A stretch of 64,000 nucleotides of DNA from Bordetella genomosp. 13 (GTDB lineage Bacteria > Pseudomonadota > Gammaproteobacteria > Burkholderiales > Burkholderiaceae_B). The stretch is taken from NCBI RefSeq assembly GCF_007679965.1, contig NZ_VEHL01000002.1, forward strand, positions 1 to 64,000. Direction: 5' to 3'. Position numbers and translations under genes: made by a program. Shown here one piece after another: positions 18,327 to 27,302 of the stretch (within the stretch, counting starts at the first letter, position 1; each line of letters starts with the position of its first letter). Below the pieces are notes generated by a model. The model was not told where the DNA came from. It did no database searches and saw only the letters and a program-made list of their open reading frames with translations.

Positions 18327-18724
18327 GCGTCCTTGGTCTGTGCCACGGCCTCGATCTCGACCAGCGCGCCGGGCAGCATCAGGTCGGCGCGCACGGTGGA
18401 ACGCGCGGGCAGCGTCGCGTCACCGAAAAAGGCGCCGTAGGCCTGGTCGAAGGCGCGGAAATCTTCCACTCGCGTCAGCCACACGGTGGTCTTGACGATG
18501 TCGGCGCGGGTCAGGCCGACGCTCTGCAAGTGGCGTTCCAGGTGTTCCAGGCAGGTGCGGGTCTGCGCGGCCACGTCCTCGCCGACGATGCGAAAGCCCT
18601 CGCCGAAGGCCATCTGGCCCGAGACGAACACCAGGGAGCCCGCGCGGCGGGTCAGCGAGAACTTGGGGAGCGGCAGGTCGGTCATGGCGGGCGGCGGATC
18701 TCGAGGAGGAAATCGATCCAGCAT
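18323..18724 (-). CDS. RidA/YjgF-family enamine/imine deaminase
   Basis: The trimeric RidA-fold protein has the signature SLVFVSGQMAFGEG and ends LMLPGALVEIEAVA, with the conserved Arg in PARSTVRADLM. RidA proteins hydrolyse reactive enamine/imine products of PLP dehydratases. The start at 18724 is favoured by GAGGG 6 nt upstream; ATG 18685 would also give a complete domain with a shorter N terminus. It is the first gene of the operon that ends with a PLP ammonia-lyase, and divergent from an AraC regulator. Confidence 0.85.
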   Translation of the reverse strand: MLDRFPPRDPPPAMTDLPLPKFSLTRRAGSLVFVSGQMAFGEGFRIVGEDVAAQTRTCLEHLERHLQSVGLTRADIVKTTVWLTRVEDFRAFDQAYGAFFGDATLPARSTVRADLMLPGALVEIEAVAQTKDA

Positions 18725-18808
18725 AGTCATCCCTCGCCCGGCGCGCTTCTGAGCGGACGGCAGGTTTGTTTGCGCGGTGGGCAGGCAATGCTGCGGGGCC
18801 CCCATGAT

Positions 18809-18824
18809 TGCGGGTTTACCCGCA
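18809..18824. promoter_or_regulatory. Inverted repeat between ridA operon and araC-type regulator
   Basis: TGCGGGT and ACCCGCA are exact reverse complements separated by TT, centred about 75 bp from the regulator start and 90 bp from the ridA start. The position between divergent genes makes it a candidate operator or part of a hairpin in the leader. Confidence 0.4.
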
Positions 18825-18888
18825 GTGGGCAGCGGCGCGATCCCGGAGCGCTTGACGCTGGCGAAAGCGCGCCGGTAACGTCTTCGCC

Positions 18889-19896
18889 ATGATGCAAGAC
18901 GCCTACCGCGCCCCCCAGCATCCCGTCCTGGGCGGCGGGCTGCATGCCTATGTGCCGCACTCGTTCGAAGTGACCGACATCGCCGTCACCGGCTCGGCCT
19001 GCTTCATCGCGTCGCGGCCGGTGGGCGCGGGCATGCAGGGTTATCGCGACACGCTGGTGTTCGGCACGGGCCTGTCGGCCAGCTGGGCCGAGGTGGCGCG
19101 GCCGCGCGACATCGAAGAGCAGTACGACTGCAGCGGGGCGCTGAAGATCCATCTGCGGCTGGCGGGCGAGTCCGCCATCACCGATGGGCGCGAGCCGGTG
19201 CACGCCATCGACGCGGGATCGTGCAGCGCGCTGCTGCAGCCGAGCGGCGCGCGCAAGCTCGAGGTGTTCCGCGCCAGCGACCGCGAGCGGTCCGTCACCC
19301 TCTCGTGCTCGCGCGACTATCTGCTGCACGAGCTGGGCCTGGATGCCGAGCGCTACGGTGGCGCCCTGGCGCGCTATCTGGCCGGCGAGCCCGATCCGTT
19401 CGCCCTGTTCCACGCGAGCCTGTCGCTGGGCATGCGGCAGGCGGCGCAGAGCTTCTTCGAGCCAATCGATGACCGCGTGGAACGCCGGCTGAGGCTGCAG
19501 TCCTGCACGCAGGACGTGCTGCGGCATTTCTTCGCGCTGATGCGCGAGGCGGACGAGTCGGCGTGTCCGCCCCGGCCGCGCGATCGCGCCATCGCCGAGC
19601 GCGTGGCGCGGCGCCTGGCCGACGCGCTGCGCGAGCCCCCCAGCATGCAGGAACTGGCGGACCAGTCCGGCGTCAGCGTGTCCAAGCTGGCGCGCACCTT
19701 CAAGGCGGTGCAGGGCGTGACGCTGTCGGAGTACCTGCTGGCCGCGCGCATGCGCCACGCGATGGCCCTGATTCGCCAGGCCCGCATGCCGGTGACGCAG
19801 GTGGCGCTGGAGGTGGGCTATGACCACGCCGGGAATTTTTCCACGGCATTCCGGCGGCACTACGGCATGTCGCCGCGCGACGCGGCACGGGGGTGA
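18889..19896 (+). CDS. AraC-family transcriptional regulator
   Basis: The 335-residue protein has a C-terminal double helix-turn-helix domain (about 240-335) with LADQSGVSVSKLARTFKAVQ and GYDHAGNFSTAFRRHYGMSP. The N-terminal part is a divergent ligand-sensing domain resembling the PchR-like branch rather than the cupin AraC arm. Two consecutive ATGs (18889, 18892) can start it. It is divergent from the ridA-argE-permease-lyase operon by about 165 nt and is its likely activator. A shared bidirectional terminator separates it from glcB. Confidence 0.88.
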   Translation: MMQDAYRAPQHPVLGGGLHAYVPHSFEVTDIAVTGSACFIASRPVGAGMQGYRDTLVFGTGLSASWAEVARPRDIEEQYDCSGALKIHLRLAGESAITDGREPVHAIDAGSCSALLQPSGARKLEVFRASDRERSVTLSCSRDYLLHELGLDAERYGGALARYLAGEPDPFALFHASLSLGMRQAAQSFFEPIDDRVERRLRLQSCTQDVLRHFFALMREADESACPPRPRDRAIAERVARRLADALREPPSMQELADQSGVSVSKLARTFKAVQGVTLSEYLLAARMRHAMALIRQARMPVTQVALEVGYDHAGNFSTAFRRHYGMSPRDAARG

Positions 19897-19911
19897 TAGC
19901 CGTGCAATGAA

Positions 19912-19950
19912 CAAAGCGCCCCGTGCCGTGCGGGCACGAGGCGCTTTTTT
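19912..19950. terminator. Bidirectional terminator between araC-type gene and glcB
   Basis: A long stem pairs GCGCCCCGTGCC with GGCACGAGGCGC (one internal mismatch) around a GTGCG loop, followed by TTTTTT on the plus strand. AAA before the stem gives a short T run on the minus strand. It lies 16 nt after the regulator stop and 16 nt before the glcB stop, serving both convergent genes. Confidence 0.85.
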
Positions 19951-19965
19951 GGAAGCGCGATTCGA

Positions 19966-22146
19966 TCAGCGCTGCGCGGCCTTGAATGCCAGGCGGTATT
20001 GATGCAGCAGCGGCTCGGTGTAGCCGTTGGGCTGCGCCAGGCCCTCGAACACCAGCGCGCACGCGGCGCGGTACGCGAACGAGGCCTCGAAGTCCGGCGC
20101 CATCGCGCGATAGTGCGGGTCGTTGGCGTTCTGCTGGTCGACCACGGCGGCCATGCGCTGGAAGGTCTTCTCGACCTGCTCGCGATTGGTGATGCCGTGG
20201 CGCAGCCAGTTGGCGATGTGCTGGCTGGAGATGCGCAGCGTGGCGCGGTCTTCCATCAGGCCTACGTTGTTGATGTCGGGCACCTTCGAGCAGCCCACGC
20301 CCTGGTCGATCCAGCGCACCACGTAACCCAGGATGCCCTGCGCGTTGTTGTCCAGCTCGCGCTGGATGTCGTCGGCCGTCCAGTCCGACGGATTCCCCAC
20401 CGGCACGGTCAGCAGGCCCGCCAGCAACTCGTCGCGCACGTCGTCGAGCCTGGTCTTCTCCAGGTCCTGTTGGACGGCCTGCACGTCGACCTGGTGGTAG
20501 TGCAGCGCATGCAGCGTGGCGGCGGTGGGCGAGGGCACCCAGGCCGTGTTGGCGCCGGACTTGGGATGGCCGATCTTCTGTTCCAGCATGGCGGCCATCA
20601 GGTCGGGCATGGCCCACATGCCCTTGCCGATCTGGGCGCGGCCGCGCAGGCCGCAGTCCAGGCCTACCAGCACGTTGCTGCGTTCGTACGCGGCGATCCA
20701 GCTGCTTCCCTTCATGTCGCCCTTGCGCATCATCGGGCCGGCCTCCATCGACGAATGCATCTCGTCGCCGGTGCGGTCCAGGAAGCCGGTGTTGATGAAG
20801 GCCACGCGCTCGGCGGCGGCCTGGATGCAGGCCTTCAGGTTGACGCTGGTGCGGCGCTCCTCGTCCATGATGCCCATCTTCAGCGTGTTGCGCGGCAGCT
20901 TCAGCAGGTCTTCGACGCGCGAGAACAGTTCGCTGGCGAAGGCCACTTCGGCGGGGCCGTGCATCTTGGGCTTGACGATGTACAACGAGCCCGCGCGCGA
21001 GTTGCGGCGCGCCTTGAGGTCGTGCATCGCGGCCAGCGAGGTGACCACCGCGTCGAGGATGCCTTCGGGCAGCTCGCGGCCGTCGCGGTCCAGCACCGCC
21101 GGGTTGGTCATCAGGTGGCCCACGTTGCGCACGAACATCAGCGAGCGGCCGTGCAGCGTCAGCGTGCCGCCGTCGGGCTTGCGGTATTCGCGGTCGGCGT
21201 TCAGGCGCCGCGTGAAGGTCTTGCCGCCCTTGCTCACTTCCTCGGCCAGATCGCCCTTCATCAGGCCCAGCCAGTTGCGGTAGACCAGCACCTTGTCGTC
21301 GGCATCGACGGCGGCGACCGAGTCTTCGCAGTCCATGATGGTGGTCAGCGCGGCTTCCAGCAGCACATCCTTCACGCCAGCGGCGTCGGTGGCCCCGATG
21401 GAATGCTGGCGGTCGATCTGGATCTCGAAGTGCAGGCCGTTGTTCTTCAGCAGCAGGGCCTCGGGCGATTGCGCATCGCCCTGGTAGCCGGCGAACTGGG
21501 TGGGGGCCTTCAGGCCGGTGGACTGCCCATTCTTCAGGGCCACGGATAGCTTGCCGTCCTGCACGGTATACGACGTGGCGTCGACGTGCGAGCCCTGCGC
21601 CAGCGGCGCGGCGCTGTCCAGGAAGGCCCGGGCGCGTGCGATGACGGCCTGGCCGCGCCGGGCGTTGTAGCCCTTGCCGGCCGCCAGCTCGCCTTCCTGC
21701 GAGACGGCGTCGGTGCCGTACAGCGCGTCGTACAGGCTGCCCCAGCGGGCGTTGGCGGCGTTCAGCGCATAGCGTGCATTGGACACGGGCACCACCAGCT
21801 GCGGGCCGGCCTGATGGGCGATCTCGCTGTCGACGTTCTGCGTGCCGGCCTGCACCGCGCCGGGCTGCGGCTGCACGTAGCCGATGGTCTCCAGGAACTT
21901 GCGATAGGCGGCCGGGTCGGCGATGCGGCCCGGGCGGGCGCGATGCCATTCGTCCAGCTTCTGCTGCAGCAGGTCGCGCTGGGCCAGCAGGTCGCGGTTG
22001 CGCGGCGCCAGGTCGTGCGCCAGCTGCGCGAATCCCTGCCAGAAGGCGGCGCTGTCCAGGCCGGTGCCGGGCAGGGCTTCGTCTTCGATGAAGCGGTACA
22101 GGACGGTCGCCACTTGCAGGCCGTGTTGCGGGGTGCGGTCGGTCAT
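19966..22146 (-). CDS. glcB: Malate synthase G
   Basis: This full-length 726-residue enzyme condenses glyoxylate with acetyl-CoA to malate in the cytoplasm, the second step of the glyoxylate/glycolate pathway. Recognisable parts are the N-terminal [20 protein letters not shown], the magnesium-ligand region [17 protein letters not shown], the [17 protein letters not shown] segment and the C-terminal [20 protein letters not shown] with the catalytic aspartate nearby. It is monocistronic and divergent from a FadR-type regulator with palindromic operators between them, the arrangement known for GlcC-controlled glycolate genes. Confidence 0.96.
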   Translation of the reverse strand: MTDRTPQHGLQVATVLYRFIEDEALPGTGLDSAAFWQGFAQLAHDLAPRNRDLLAQRDLLQQKLDEWHRARPGRIADPAAYRKFLETIGYVQPQPGAVQAGTQNVDSEIAHQAGPQLVVPVSNARYALNAANARWGSLYDALYGTDAVSQEGELAAGKGYNARRGQAVIARARAFLDSAAPLAQGSHVDATSYTVQDGKLSVALKNGQSTGLKAPTQFAGYQGDAQSPEALLLKNNGLHFEIQIDRQHSIGATDAAGVKDVLLEAALTTIMDCEDSVAAVDADDKVLVYRNWLGLMKGDLAEEVSKGGKTFTRRLNADREYRKPDGGTLTLHGRSLMFVRNVGHLMTNPAVLDRDGRELPEGILDAVVTSLAAMHDLKARRNSRAGSLYIVKPKMHGPAEVAFASELFSRVEDLLKLPRNTLKMGIMDEERRTSVNLKACIQAAAERVAFINTGFLDRTGDEMHSSMEAGPMMRKGDMKGSSWIAAYERSNVLVGLDCGLRGRAQIGKGMWAMPDLMAAMLEQKIGHPKSGANTAWVPSPTAATLHALHYHQVDVQAVQQDLEKTRLDDVRDELLAGLLTVPVGNPSDWTADDIQRELDNNAQGILGYVVRWIDQGVGCSKVPDINNVGLMEDRATLRISSQHIANWLRHGITNREQVEKTFQRMAAVVDQQNANDPHYRAMAPDFEASFAYRAACALVFEGLAQPNGYTEPLLHQYRLAFKAAQR

Positions 22147-22314
22147 GGATGTCTCGATGGCTTGGGACGGGCGCCGCGGCGGGCGCGAACCGGTCCCGGT
22201 GAACGGGAATATGCGTCGCAGTGGAGCCTGGCGCCGCGCGGGGTCGCGCTGCGCGCTCTCGTTATGGCAGCCATGATCGCCTCGGGCGGGGGCCGATGTC
22301 CATAGCGCGGAGTG

Positions 22315-22328
22315 CTGGTCATACCAGT
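22315..22328. promoter_or_regulatory. FadR/GntR-type operator O1 (glcB side)
   Basis: CTGGTCATACCAG is an inverted repeat (CTGGT / ACCAG around CAT). It fits the TGGT-N3-ACCA operator used by the FadR branch of GntR regulators such as PdhR and FadR. It lies about 170 bp upstream of glcB. The 12-mer GGTCATACCAGT recurs at O2, 119 bp away. Confidence 0.7.
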
Positions 22329-22435
22329 TTATGAGGGCCGGTTGTCGCGGAATTTTCGATTTCGTGCTTTGATTTCAACAGGTTGGCGTATGTGCTGGAT
22401 GTTTGCATCCGCGCGGCGGGACCGCGGTCATACCA

Positions 22436-22447
22436 GTGCCCGGCCGT
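22436..22447. promoter_or_regulatory. FadR/GntR-type operator O2 (regulator side)
   Basis: This is an exact second copy of the 12-mer GGTCATACCAGT, 75 bp before the regulator start codon. Its left flank CGGTCATACCAG is one base short of a full palindrome. Two spaced copies in one intergenic region suggest cooperative binding and autoregulation. Confidence 0.65.
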
Positions 22448-22521
22448 GGAGGCCGAGGTCGGCGGGACGGTGGCGGCCTGGGGCCCGAGACGCGGCCAGG
22501 CGTACGCACAAGGAGAAATTC

Positions 22522-23286
22522 ATGGATATGGAAGTGGCCGGCCGGCCCCGCCAGGTGGCGGACGAGGTGGCCGAACGCATCGAGCGGCTGATCGTGGATG
22601 GCGTGCTCAAGGCCGGACAGGCGCTGCCGTCGGAGCGCCGCCTGACCGAGAAGCTGTCCGTGTCCCGCACGGCATTGCGCGAGGGGCTGCGGCTGCTGCG
22701 CGCGCGCGGCATCATCCATACCGCGCAGGGCAAGGGCTCGTACGTGGCGCAGATCTCGCAGGTGGACGCGGGCCCGCTGGTGCACCTGTTCAACTCGCAG
22801 CCGCGCACGCTGTACGACCTGCTGGAAGTGCGCTCGCTGCTGGAAGGCGAGTCGGCGCGCCTGGCCGCCATACGCGGCACGGACGCCGACTTCATCATGA
22901 TCCGGCGGCGCTACGAAGAGATGGTGGCCGCGCACGGCCAGGACACCGACATCGCCACGCACGCGCACCTGGACCATGCCTTCCATCTGGCGATCTGCGA
23001 GGCCTCGCACAACGCGGTGCTGGTCCATACGCTGCAATCGCTGACCGACCTGCTGCTGGGCTCGGTGTTCGCCTGTGTGAACAACCTGTACCACCGCGCG
23101 CCGCACAAGCGGCAGATCGACAGCCAGCATGCGCGCCTGTACAAGGCCGTGGTGGGACGCTTGCCGGATCAGGCGCACAAGGCCGCCACCGAGCACGTCG
23201 ACAGCGTGCGGCAAAGCCTGGCCGAGATCGAGCAGGAAGAGCAGCGCCTGGTGCGCGCGACGCTGCGGCTGGAGGGGTGGGCCTGA
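22522..23286 (+). CDS. FadR-subfamily GntR regulator, probably of glcB
   Basis: The 254-residue protein has an N-terminal winged helix (about 10-75: VADEVAERIERLIVDGVLK, LPSERRLTEKLSVSRTALRE) and a C-terminal all-helical FCD ligand domain with metal-ligand histidines (HLDHAFHLAICEASHN). The ATG at 22522 is fixed by AAGGAG 6 nt upstream; longer frames to 22312 lack a ribosome site. It is divergent from malate synthase G with two TGGTCATACCA-like operators between them. GlcC-like control by glycolate or glyoxylate is the best guess; LldR- or PdhR-like ligands cannot be excluded. Confidence 0.88.
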   Translation: MDMEVAGRPRQVADEVAERIERLIVDGVLKAGQALPSERRLTEKLSVSRTALREGLRLLRARGIIHTAQGKGSYVAQISQVDAGPLVHLFNSQPRTLYDLLEVRSLLEGESARLAAIRGTDADFIMIRRRYEEMVAAHGQDTDIATHAHLDHAFHLAICEASHNAVLVHTLQSLTDLLLGSVFACVNNLYHRAPHKRQIDSQHARLYKAVVGRLPDQAHKAATEHVDSVRQSLAEIEQEEQRLVRATLRLEGWA

Positions 23287-23295
23287 GATGCGGCG

Positions 23296-23314
23296 GCCGG
23301 CATTGCATGCCGGC
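23296..23314. terminator. Hairpin between convergent regulator and ubiA
   Basis: GCCGGCAT and ATGCCGGC form an 8-bp stem with a 3-nt TGC loop, 10 nt after the regulator stop. No T tract follows, so it may be a mRNA-end hairpin rather than an intrinsic terminator. Confidence 0.35.
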
Positions 23315-23345
23315 TGCGTTCAGGCAACGGGCCGGCGCGGGCGCG

Positions 23346-24263
23346 TTACAGCAACGTACCTGCCAGCGCCGCCGCCACCAGGATGACGCCGACCCAGAGA
23401 TTGGCGCGGAACAGCATGAAGTTGCGGTCCGGGCGCTGCAGGTTGAAGATGGCCAGTTGCCAGCCCAGGTGCGCCGCCAGCGCCAGCATGCCCACGTAGT
23501 ACCCCCAGCCCAGGCCCATGGCGTAGCCGCCCCAGGTCCACAGCGCCAGCGTGGCCACGTAGAACCCGCCGATCCACAGCTTGCCCTGGTCGGCGAAGCG
23601 CATGGCGGTGGAGCGCAGGCCCAGGCTGCGGTCGTCGCGCACGTCCACGTACGCGTAGATGCTGTCGTAGCCGATCTGCCAGAGCACCGCGCCCAGCCAC
23701 ATGGCCACGGCGGCCAGCGGTAGGATGTCCTGCGTGTCGGACCAGGCCATCAGCATGCCCCAGTTGAAACAGATGCCCAGCACGGCCTGCGGCCAGTAGG
23801 TGATGCGCTTGCAGAAGGGGTAGATGAACACGAAGGGCAGCACCGCCACCGCGAGCCAGCGGCTCATGCCGTTGATGAAGAACAGCAGCGAGGCGCACAC
23901 CAGCAGCTGCGCCACCAGGAAGACGATGGCCTGCTTCATGGTGATCTGGCCGCTGGTCAGCGGCCGAAAGCGCGTGCGCTCGACGTGCTTGTCGATGTCG
24001 CGGTCCCACATGTCGTTGACGGTGCAGCCGATGCCGCGCATCAGCAGCGCGCCCAGCGAGAACACGATCAGGCGGCCCAGGTCGGGCACGCCGCCGGCCG
24101 CCTGGATCAGCGCGGCGATGCAGGGCAGCAGGGTCAGCCACGTGCCGATGGGGCGGTCCATGCGGCACAGGCGGGCATAGGGCCGCCAGGGGCGGGGCAG
24201 CCAGCGTTCTACCCAGTCGGTGAAGACGATGTCGTTGAGGTCGGGGGTGGTGGACTGCTGCAC
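23346..24263 (-). CDS. ubiA: 4-Hydroxybenzoate polyprenyltransferase
   Basis: This integral membrane prenyltransferase (about 305 residues, 8-9 helices) attaches the octaprenyl chain to 4-hydroxybenzoate in ubiquinone synthesis. Both Asp-rich magnesium/diphosphate motifs are present: NDMWDRDIDKHVERT and DVRDDRSLGLRSTAM. No ATG is usable upstream of the first helix. GTG 24263 gives a normal N terminus (VQQSTTPDLNDIVFTDW) before RMDRPIGTWLTL. A TTG at 24314 is the only longer option. It ends a minus-strand pair with an aminotransferase 75 nt upstream. Confidence 0.93.
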   Translation of the reverse strand: MQQSTTPDLNDIVFTDWVERWLPRPWRPYARLCRMDRPIGTWLTLLPCIAALIQAAGGVPDLGRLIVFSLGALLMRGIGCTVNDMWDRDIDKHVERTRFRPLTSGQITMKQAIVFLVAQLLVCASLLFFINGMSRWLAVAVLPFVFIYPFCKRITYWPQAVLGICFNWGMLMAWSDTQDILPLAAVAMWLGAVLWQIGYDSIYAYVDVRDDRSLGLRSTAMRFADQGKLWIGGFYVATLALWTWGGYAMGLGWGYYVGMLALAAHLGWQLAIFNLQRPDRNFMLFRANLWVGVILVAAALAGTLL

Positions 24264-24338
24264 GCTCGATCGAATCTGCAAAAGGATGCGCGGCCGCCCG
24301 CGCGCAGTGCGCAAGCGGCCGCCAGGGACGCCGCGGCG

Positions 24339-25538
24339 TCAGGCCTGCTGGCGGATCAGTTGGCCCAGCACGGCGATGCCGGCCCGGATTTTCTCTTCGG
24401 GCACCGTGGCGAAGCTCAGGCGCAGTGTATTGCGGCTGGGCGTTCCGGCATAGAAGGGCGCGCCCGGCACGAAGGCCACGTTCCGCGCGATGGCCTGCAC
24501 CAGCAGCTGCTGGCTGTCGATGTGGGCGGGCAGGGTCACCCACAGGAACATGCCGCCCTCGGGCCGCGTCCAGCTGGCAGAGGCCGGGAATTCGCGCTGG
24601 ACGGCATCCAGCATGGCGCTGCCCTGGGCCCGGTAGATCTCGCGCACGGCCGGCAGGTGCTGGGCCAGGAAGCCGTCCTTGACGATCTCGTACACGGCCA
24701 TCTGCGTGAGCGTGGGCGTGTGCAGGTCGGTGGCCTGCTTGGCCTGCACCAGCTTGTCGATGATGACGCGCGGGGCGGCGATGTAGCCCAGCCGCAGGCC
24801 GGGCGCCAGCACCTTGGAGAAGCTGCCCAGGCGGATGACCGTGGCGCCGCACTGGCCGCCCAGGGCCAGCAGGCCGGGCTGCGGCTCGCCAGCGTAGCGC
24901 AGCTCGCCGTAGGGATCGTCCTCGATCAGGGGCAGGCCCAGGCGCGCGGCCTGCTGCACCAGCGCCTGGCGGCGCGGCAGGTCCAGCGTGCGGCCGGTGG
25001 GGTTCTGGAAGTTTGGCAGGGCGTACAGGAAGCGGCCGCCCACGGCCAACTCGGGCGTCAGCGCCTCGGGGATCAGGCCGCCGTCGTCGGTGGGTACCGG
25101 GGCGTAGCGCGGCTGGTACAGGCCGAACGATTGCAGAGCCCCCAGGTAGGTGGGGTCTTCGACCAGCACCTTGCTGTCGCGGTCGATCAGTACCTTGCCC
25201 AGCAGGTCCAGCGCCTGCTGCGAGCCCGACACGATCAGGATCTGGTCGGGCGTGACGCGCGCGCCCTGGCGGACGAGGTCCTGCGCCACCCACTCGCGCA
25301 GCGGCGCGTAGCCCTCGGTCGGGCCGTATTGCAGGGCGGCGCGGCCATTGCCGGACAGCACCCGGTCGAACGCCGCGCGTACCACCTCTACCGGAAAGCC
25401 TGCCGGCGAGGGCAGGCCCCCGGCGAACGAAATGACCTCGGGGCGCTCGGTGACCTTGAGGATTTCGCGGATGGCGGAGCTGGTGAGCTGGTTGGCGCGT
25501 TCGGAGAACACGCACGCGGGTTCGATAGGCTGGTCCAT
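24339..25538 (-). CDS. PLP-dependent aminotransferase (class I/II, LysN/MocR-like)
   Basis: The 399-residue fold-type I aminotransferase has the start region REILKVTERPEVISFAGGLP, GPTEGYAPLREW, the PLP-ring stack VSGSQQALDLLGK, NFQNPTGRT, and the Schiff-base lysine in LGSFSKVLAPGLRLGY. It is nearest to the 2-aminoadipate/valine-pyruvate/aromatic type and lacks the DNA-binding domain of MocR regulators. The substrate is broad and not readable. The start ATG is at 25538; the longer frame on this strand overlaps the promoter region of the divergent msrC. Confidence 0.87.
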   Translation of the reverse strand: MDQPIEPACVFSERANQLTSSAIREILKVTERPEVISFAGGLPSPAGFPVEVVRAAFDRVLSGNGRAALQYGPTEGYAPLREWVAQDLVRQGARVTPDQILIVSGSQQALDLLGKVLIDRDSKVLVEDPTYLGALQSFGLYQPRYAPVPTDDGGLIPEALTPELAVGGRFLYALPNFQNPTGRTLDLPRRQALVQQAARLGLPLIEDDPYGELRYAGEPQPGLLALGGQCGATVIRLGSFSKVLAPGLRLGYIAAPRVIIDKLVQAKQATDLHTPTLTQMAVYEIVKDGFLAQHLPAVREIYRAQGSAMLDAVQREFPASASWTRPEGGMFLWVTLPAHIDSQQLLVQAIARNVAFVPGAPFYAGTPSRNTLRLSFATVPEEKIRAGIAVLGQLIRQQA

Positions 25539-25694
25539 GGTCGTGCCTGTGGCGGGAAAAAGATCGTGTTGTGCAGAAATTGCGCAATCATTCTCCCATA
25601 CGGCCCGGCGCGGTCCAGGGGGCGGGCCGGTGCACCGGGTGCGGTTTTGGCCGGTACAGTTGCGCGCCGGCCACGGCCGCGCGCGCAATCCCGC

Positions 25695-25700
25695 TACAAT
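25695..25700 (+). promoter_or_regulatory. -10-like TACAAT just before msrC start
   Basis: CTACAAT ends 6 nt before the msrC ATG. If used, transcription would begin at or next to the start codon, giving a leaderless mRNA; no ribosome site exists there. The -35 region is poor. Confidence 0.35.
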
Positions 25701-25706
25701 CGCCCG

Positions 25707-26234
25707 ATGTTCGCTTCCGCAGCCATTTCCGCCGATTCCAAGCCGCAGCTCTATGCCGAGCTGGCGTCGCAGATGCGCGGGCTGCTGGACGGCGAACACG
25801 ACCTGATCGCCAACGCCGCCAATTTCAGCGCGCTGGTCTGGCAGGCGGTGCCGGACATCAACTGGTCCGGTTTCTACCTGTACGACGGCGCCGAGCTGGT
25901 GCTGGGCCCCTTCCAGGGCAAGCCCGCCTGCGTGCGCATCGCGCTGTCGCGCGGCGTCTGCGGCGCCGCCGCCAGCACGCGCCAGACGCAGGTGGTGCCC
26001 GACGTCCACGAATTTCCCGGCCACATCGCCTGCGACGCCGCCTCGCGTTCCGAGATCGTGGTGCCGCTGGTGCGCGACGGCGAACTGATCGGCGTGTGGG
26101 ACGTCGACAGCCCCGTCCCGGGCCGTTTCGACGACGCCGACCGCCAGGGTATGGAAGCCCTGTGCGCCATCTTCATCAATAGCCTGGGCACGGCAGCCGC
26201 CGGCCTGAAAGCCAAAAAACAGCAGCTCATCTGA
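25707..26234 (+). CDS. msrC: Free methionine-(R)-sulfoxide reductase (GAF domain)
   Basis: The 175-residue single GAF-domain enzyme reduces free Met-R-sulfoxide using thioredoxin. The three family cysteines are present: Cys75 (KPACVRI), Cys85 (GVCGAAA) and Cys109 (HIACDAAS), with the same mutual spacing as in E. coli YebR. Other landmarks are NWSGFYLYDGAELVLGPFQG and VPLVRDGELIGVWDVDSP. The start is the only ATG before the family N terminus. It is divergent from the aminotransferase gene. It ends with a Lys-rich KAKKQQLI tail. Confidence 0.93.
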   Translation: MFASAAISADSKPQLYAELASQMRGLLDGEHDLIANAANFSALVWQAVPDINWSGFYLYDGAELVLGPFQGKPACVRIALSRGVCGAAASTRQTQVVPDVHEFPGHIACDAASRSEIVVPLVRDGELIGVWDVDSPVPGRFDDADRQGMEALCAIFINSLGTAAAGLKAKKQQLI

Positions 26235-26246
26235 CCGGAGCTCGCT

Positions 26247-26270
26247 GTTCCGTCGGATGGGCGACGGAAC
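26247..26270 (+). terminator. Hairpin after msrC
   Basis: GTTCCGTCG and CGACGGAAC form a perfect 9-bp stem with a 6-nt loop, 12 nt after the msrC stop. No T run follows. Confidence 0.45.
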
Positions 26271-26340
26271 GGCGGCGAAGGCGCTGGGGCTGGTCGGGCG
26301 CGCGACTCCACTTCATTCACGGGCACATCCGCACGGTACG

Positions 26341-26353
26341 ACAGACGGTCTGT
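26341..26353. promoter_or_regulatory. Palindrome over the leader of the DHDPS-family gene
   Basis: ACAGAC-G-GTCTGT is a perfect 13-bp palindrome, 3 nt upstream of the GAAGGAG ribosome site of the next gene. A protein bound here would block the leader or the promoter. Confidence 0.35.
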
Positions 26354-26368
26354 ATCGAAGGAGTATTC

Positions 26369-27298
26369 ATGTCCGTGCAATCGCAAATGTCTTTCCAGGG
26401 TGTCTGGATTCCGTTGGTCACGCCGTTTCGCGACGGCCTGCCCGATGGCGCCGCCCTGCGCCGCCTGGTGCGGCATTACGTCGGGCAGGGCGTATCGGGG
26501 TTCGTGGTGTGCGGCAGCACGGGCGAGGCCGCGGCGCTGGAAGAGGATGAACAGCTGTCCGTGCTGGACGCCACGCTGGAGGCCGCCGGCGGCCTGCCGG
26601 TGATCATGGGCCTGGCGGGCGCCAGCCAGCCGCGCCTGCTGCGGCGCCTGGCGGCGCTGCGCGAACGGCCGGTGGCCGCGGTGCTGTCGGCCGCGCCGGC
26701 CTACGTACGGCCGGGCCAGGGCGGCGCGATGGCGCATTTCCTGGCGCTGGCCGACGCCGCGCACGTGCCGCTGGTGCTGTACGACATTCCGTACCGCACG
26801 GGCACGACGCTGGACACCGGCACGCTGCTGGCGCTGGCCGAGCATCCCAACATCGCCGCCATCAAGGACTGCGGCGGTTCGCTGGACAAGACGCTGGCGC
26901 TGATCGCGCATGGCGGCCTGCAGGTGCTGGCGGGCGAGGACATGCAGGCATTCGGCACGGTGGCGCTGGGCGGGGCGGGCCTGATCGCCGCGGCCGCGCA
27001 CGTGCGCGCCGACCTGTACGTGGCCATGTACCAGGCGCTGCGGGACCAGCGGCTGGATGCGGCGCGGCGCCTCTGCCTGGCGCTGGCGCCGATGATCCGC
27101 CTGCTGTATGCCGAACCCAACCCCGCGCCGCTGAAGGCCCTGCTGGCCCGCCAGGGCTGGCTGCGCGACGAATTGCGCGCGCCGATGATGCGGGCGGCGC
27201 CGGGCTTGGCGCTGCAGCTGGAGGCGGCGGCGGCCGAGCTGGACCGGCTATATCCGCCCGTCGGCGAGCTGGAACACCTGTATCCGCCTGCCGCGTGA
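26369..27298 (+). CDS. Dihydrodipicolinate synthase/N-acetylneuraminate lyase family protein
   Basis: The 309-residue TIM-barrel class I aldolase has the pyruvate-binding motif VVCGSTGEAAALEEDE, the catalytic tyrosine in VLYDIPYRTGTT and the Schiff-base Lys166 in AAIKDCGGS. It may be DapA itself or a catabolic paralogue. The acid residues that follow and the odd C-terminal repeat (DRLYPPVGELEHLYPP) are not typical of DapA. Unlike many dapA genes it is not next to bamC, so a catabolic role is equally likely. The start at 26369 is fixed by GAAGGAG 5 nt upstream. Confidence 0.82.
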   Translation: MSVQSQMSFQGVWIPLVTPFRDGLPDGAALRRLVRHYVGQGVSGFVVCGSTGEAAALEEDEQLSVLDATLEAAGGLPVIMGLAGASQPRLLRRLAALRERPVAAVLSAAPAYVRPGQGGAMAHFLALADAAHVPLVLYDIPYRTGTTLDTGTLLALAEHPNIAAIKDCGGSLDKTLALIAHGGLQVLAGEDMQAFGTVALGGAGLIAAAAHVRADLYVAMYQALRDQRLDAARRLCLALAPMIRLLYAEPNPAPLKALLARQGWLRDELRAPMMRAAPGLALQLEAAAAELDRLYPPVGELEHLYPPAA

Positions 27299-27302
27299 CC
27301 CG

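Noticed and set aside
15789..18440. An 883-codon plus-strand open frame
   Set aside because: It is the mirror of the permease and argE-like genes, has Arg/Gln/His/Gly-biased translation and no domain, so it is not coding.
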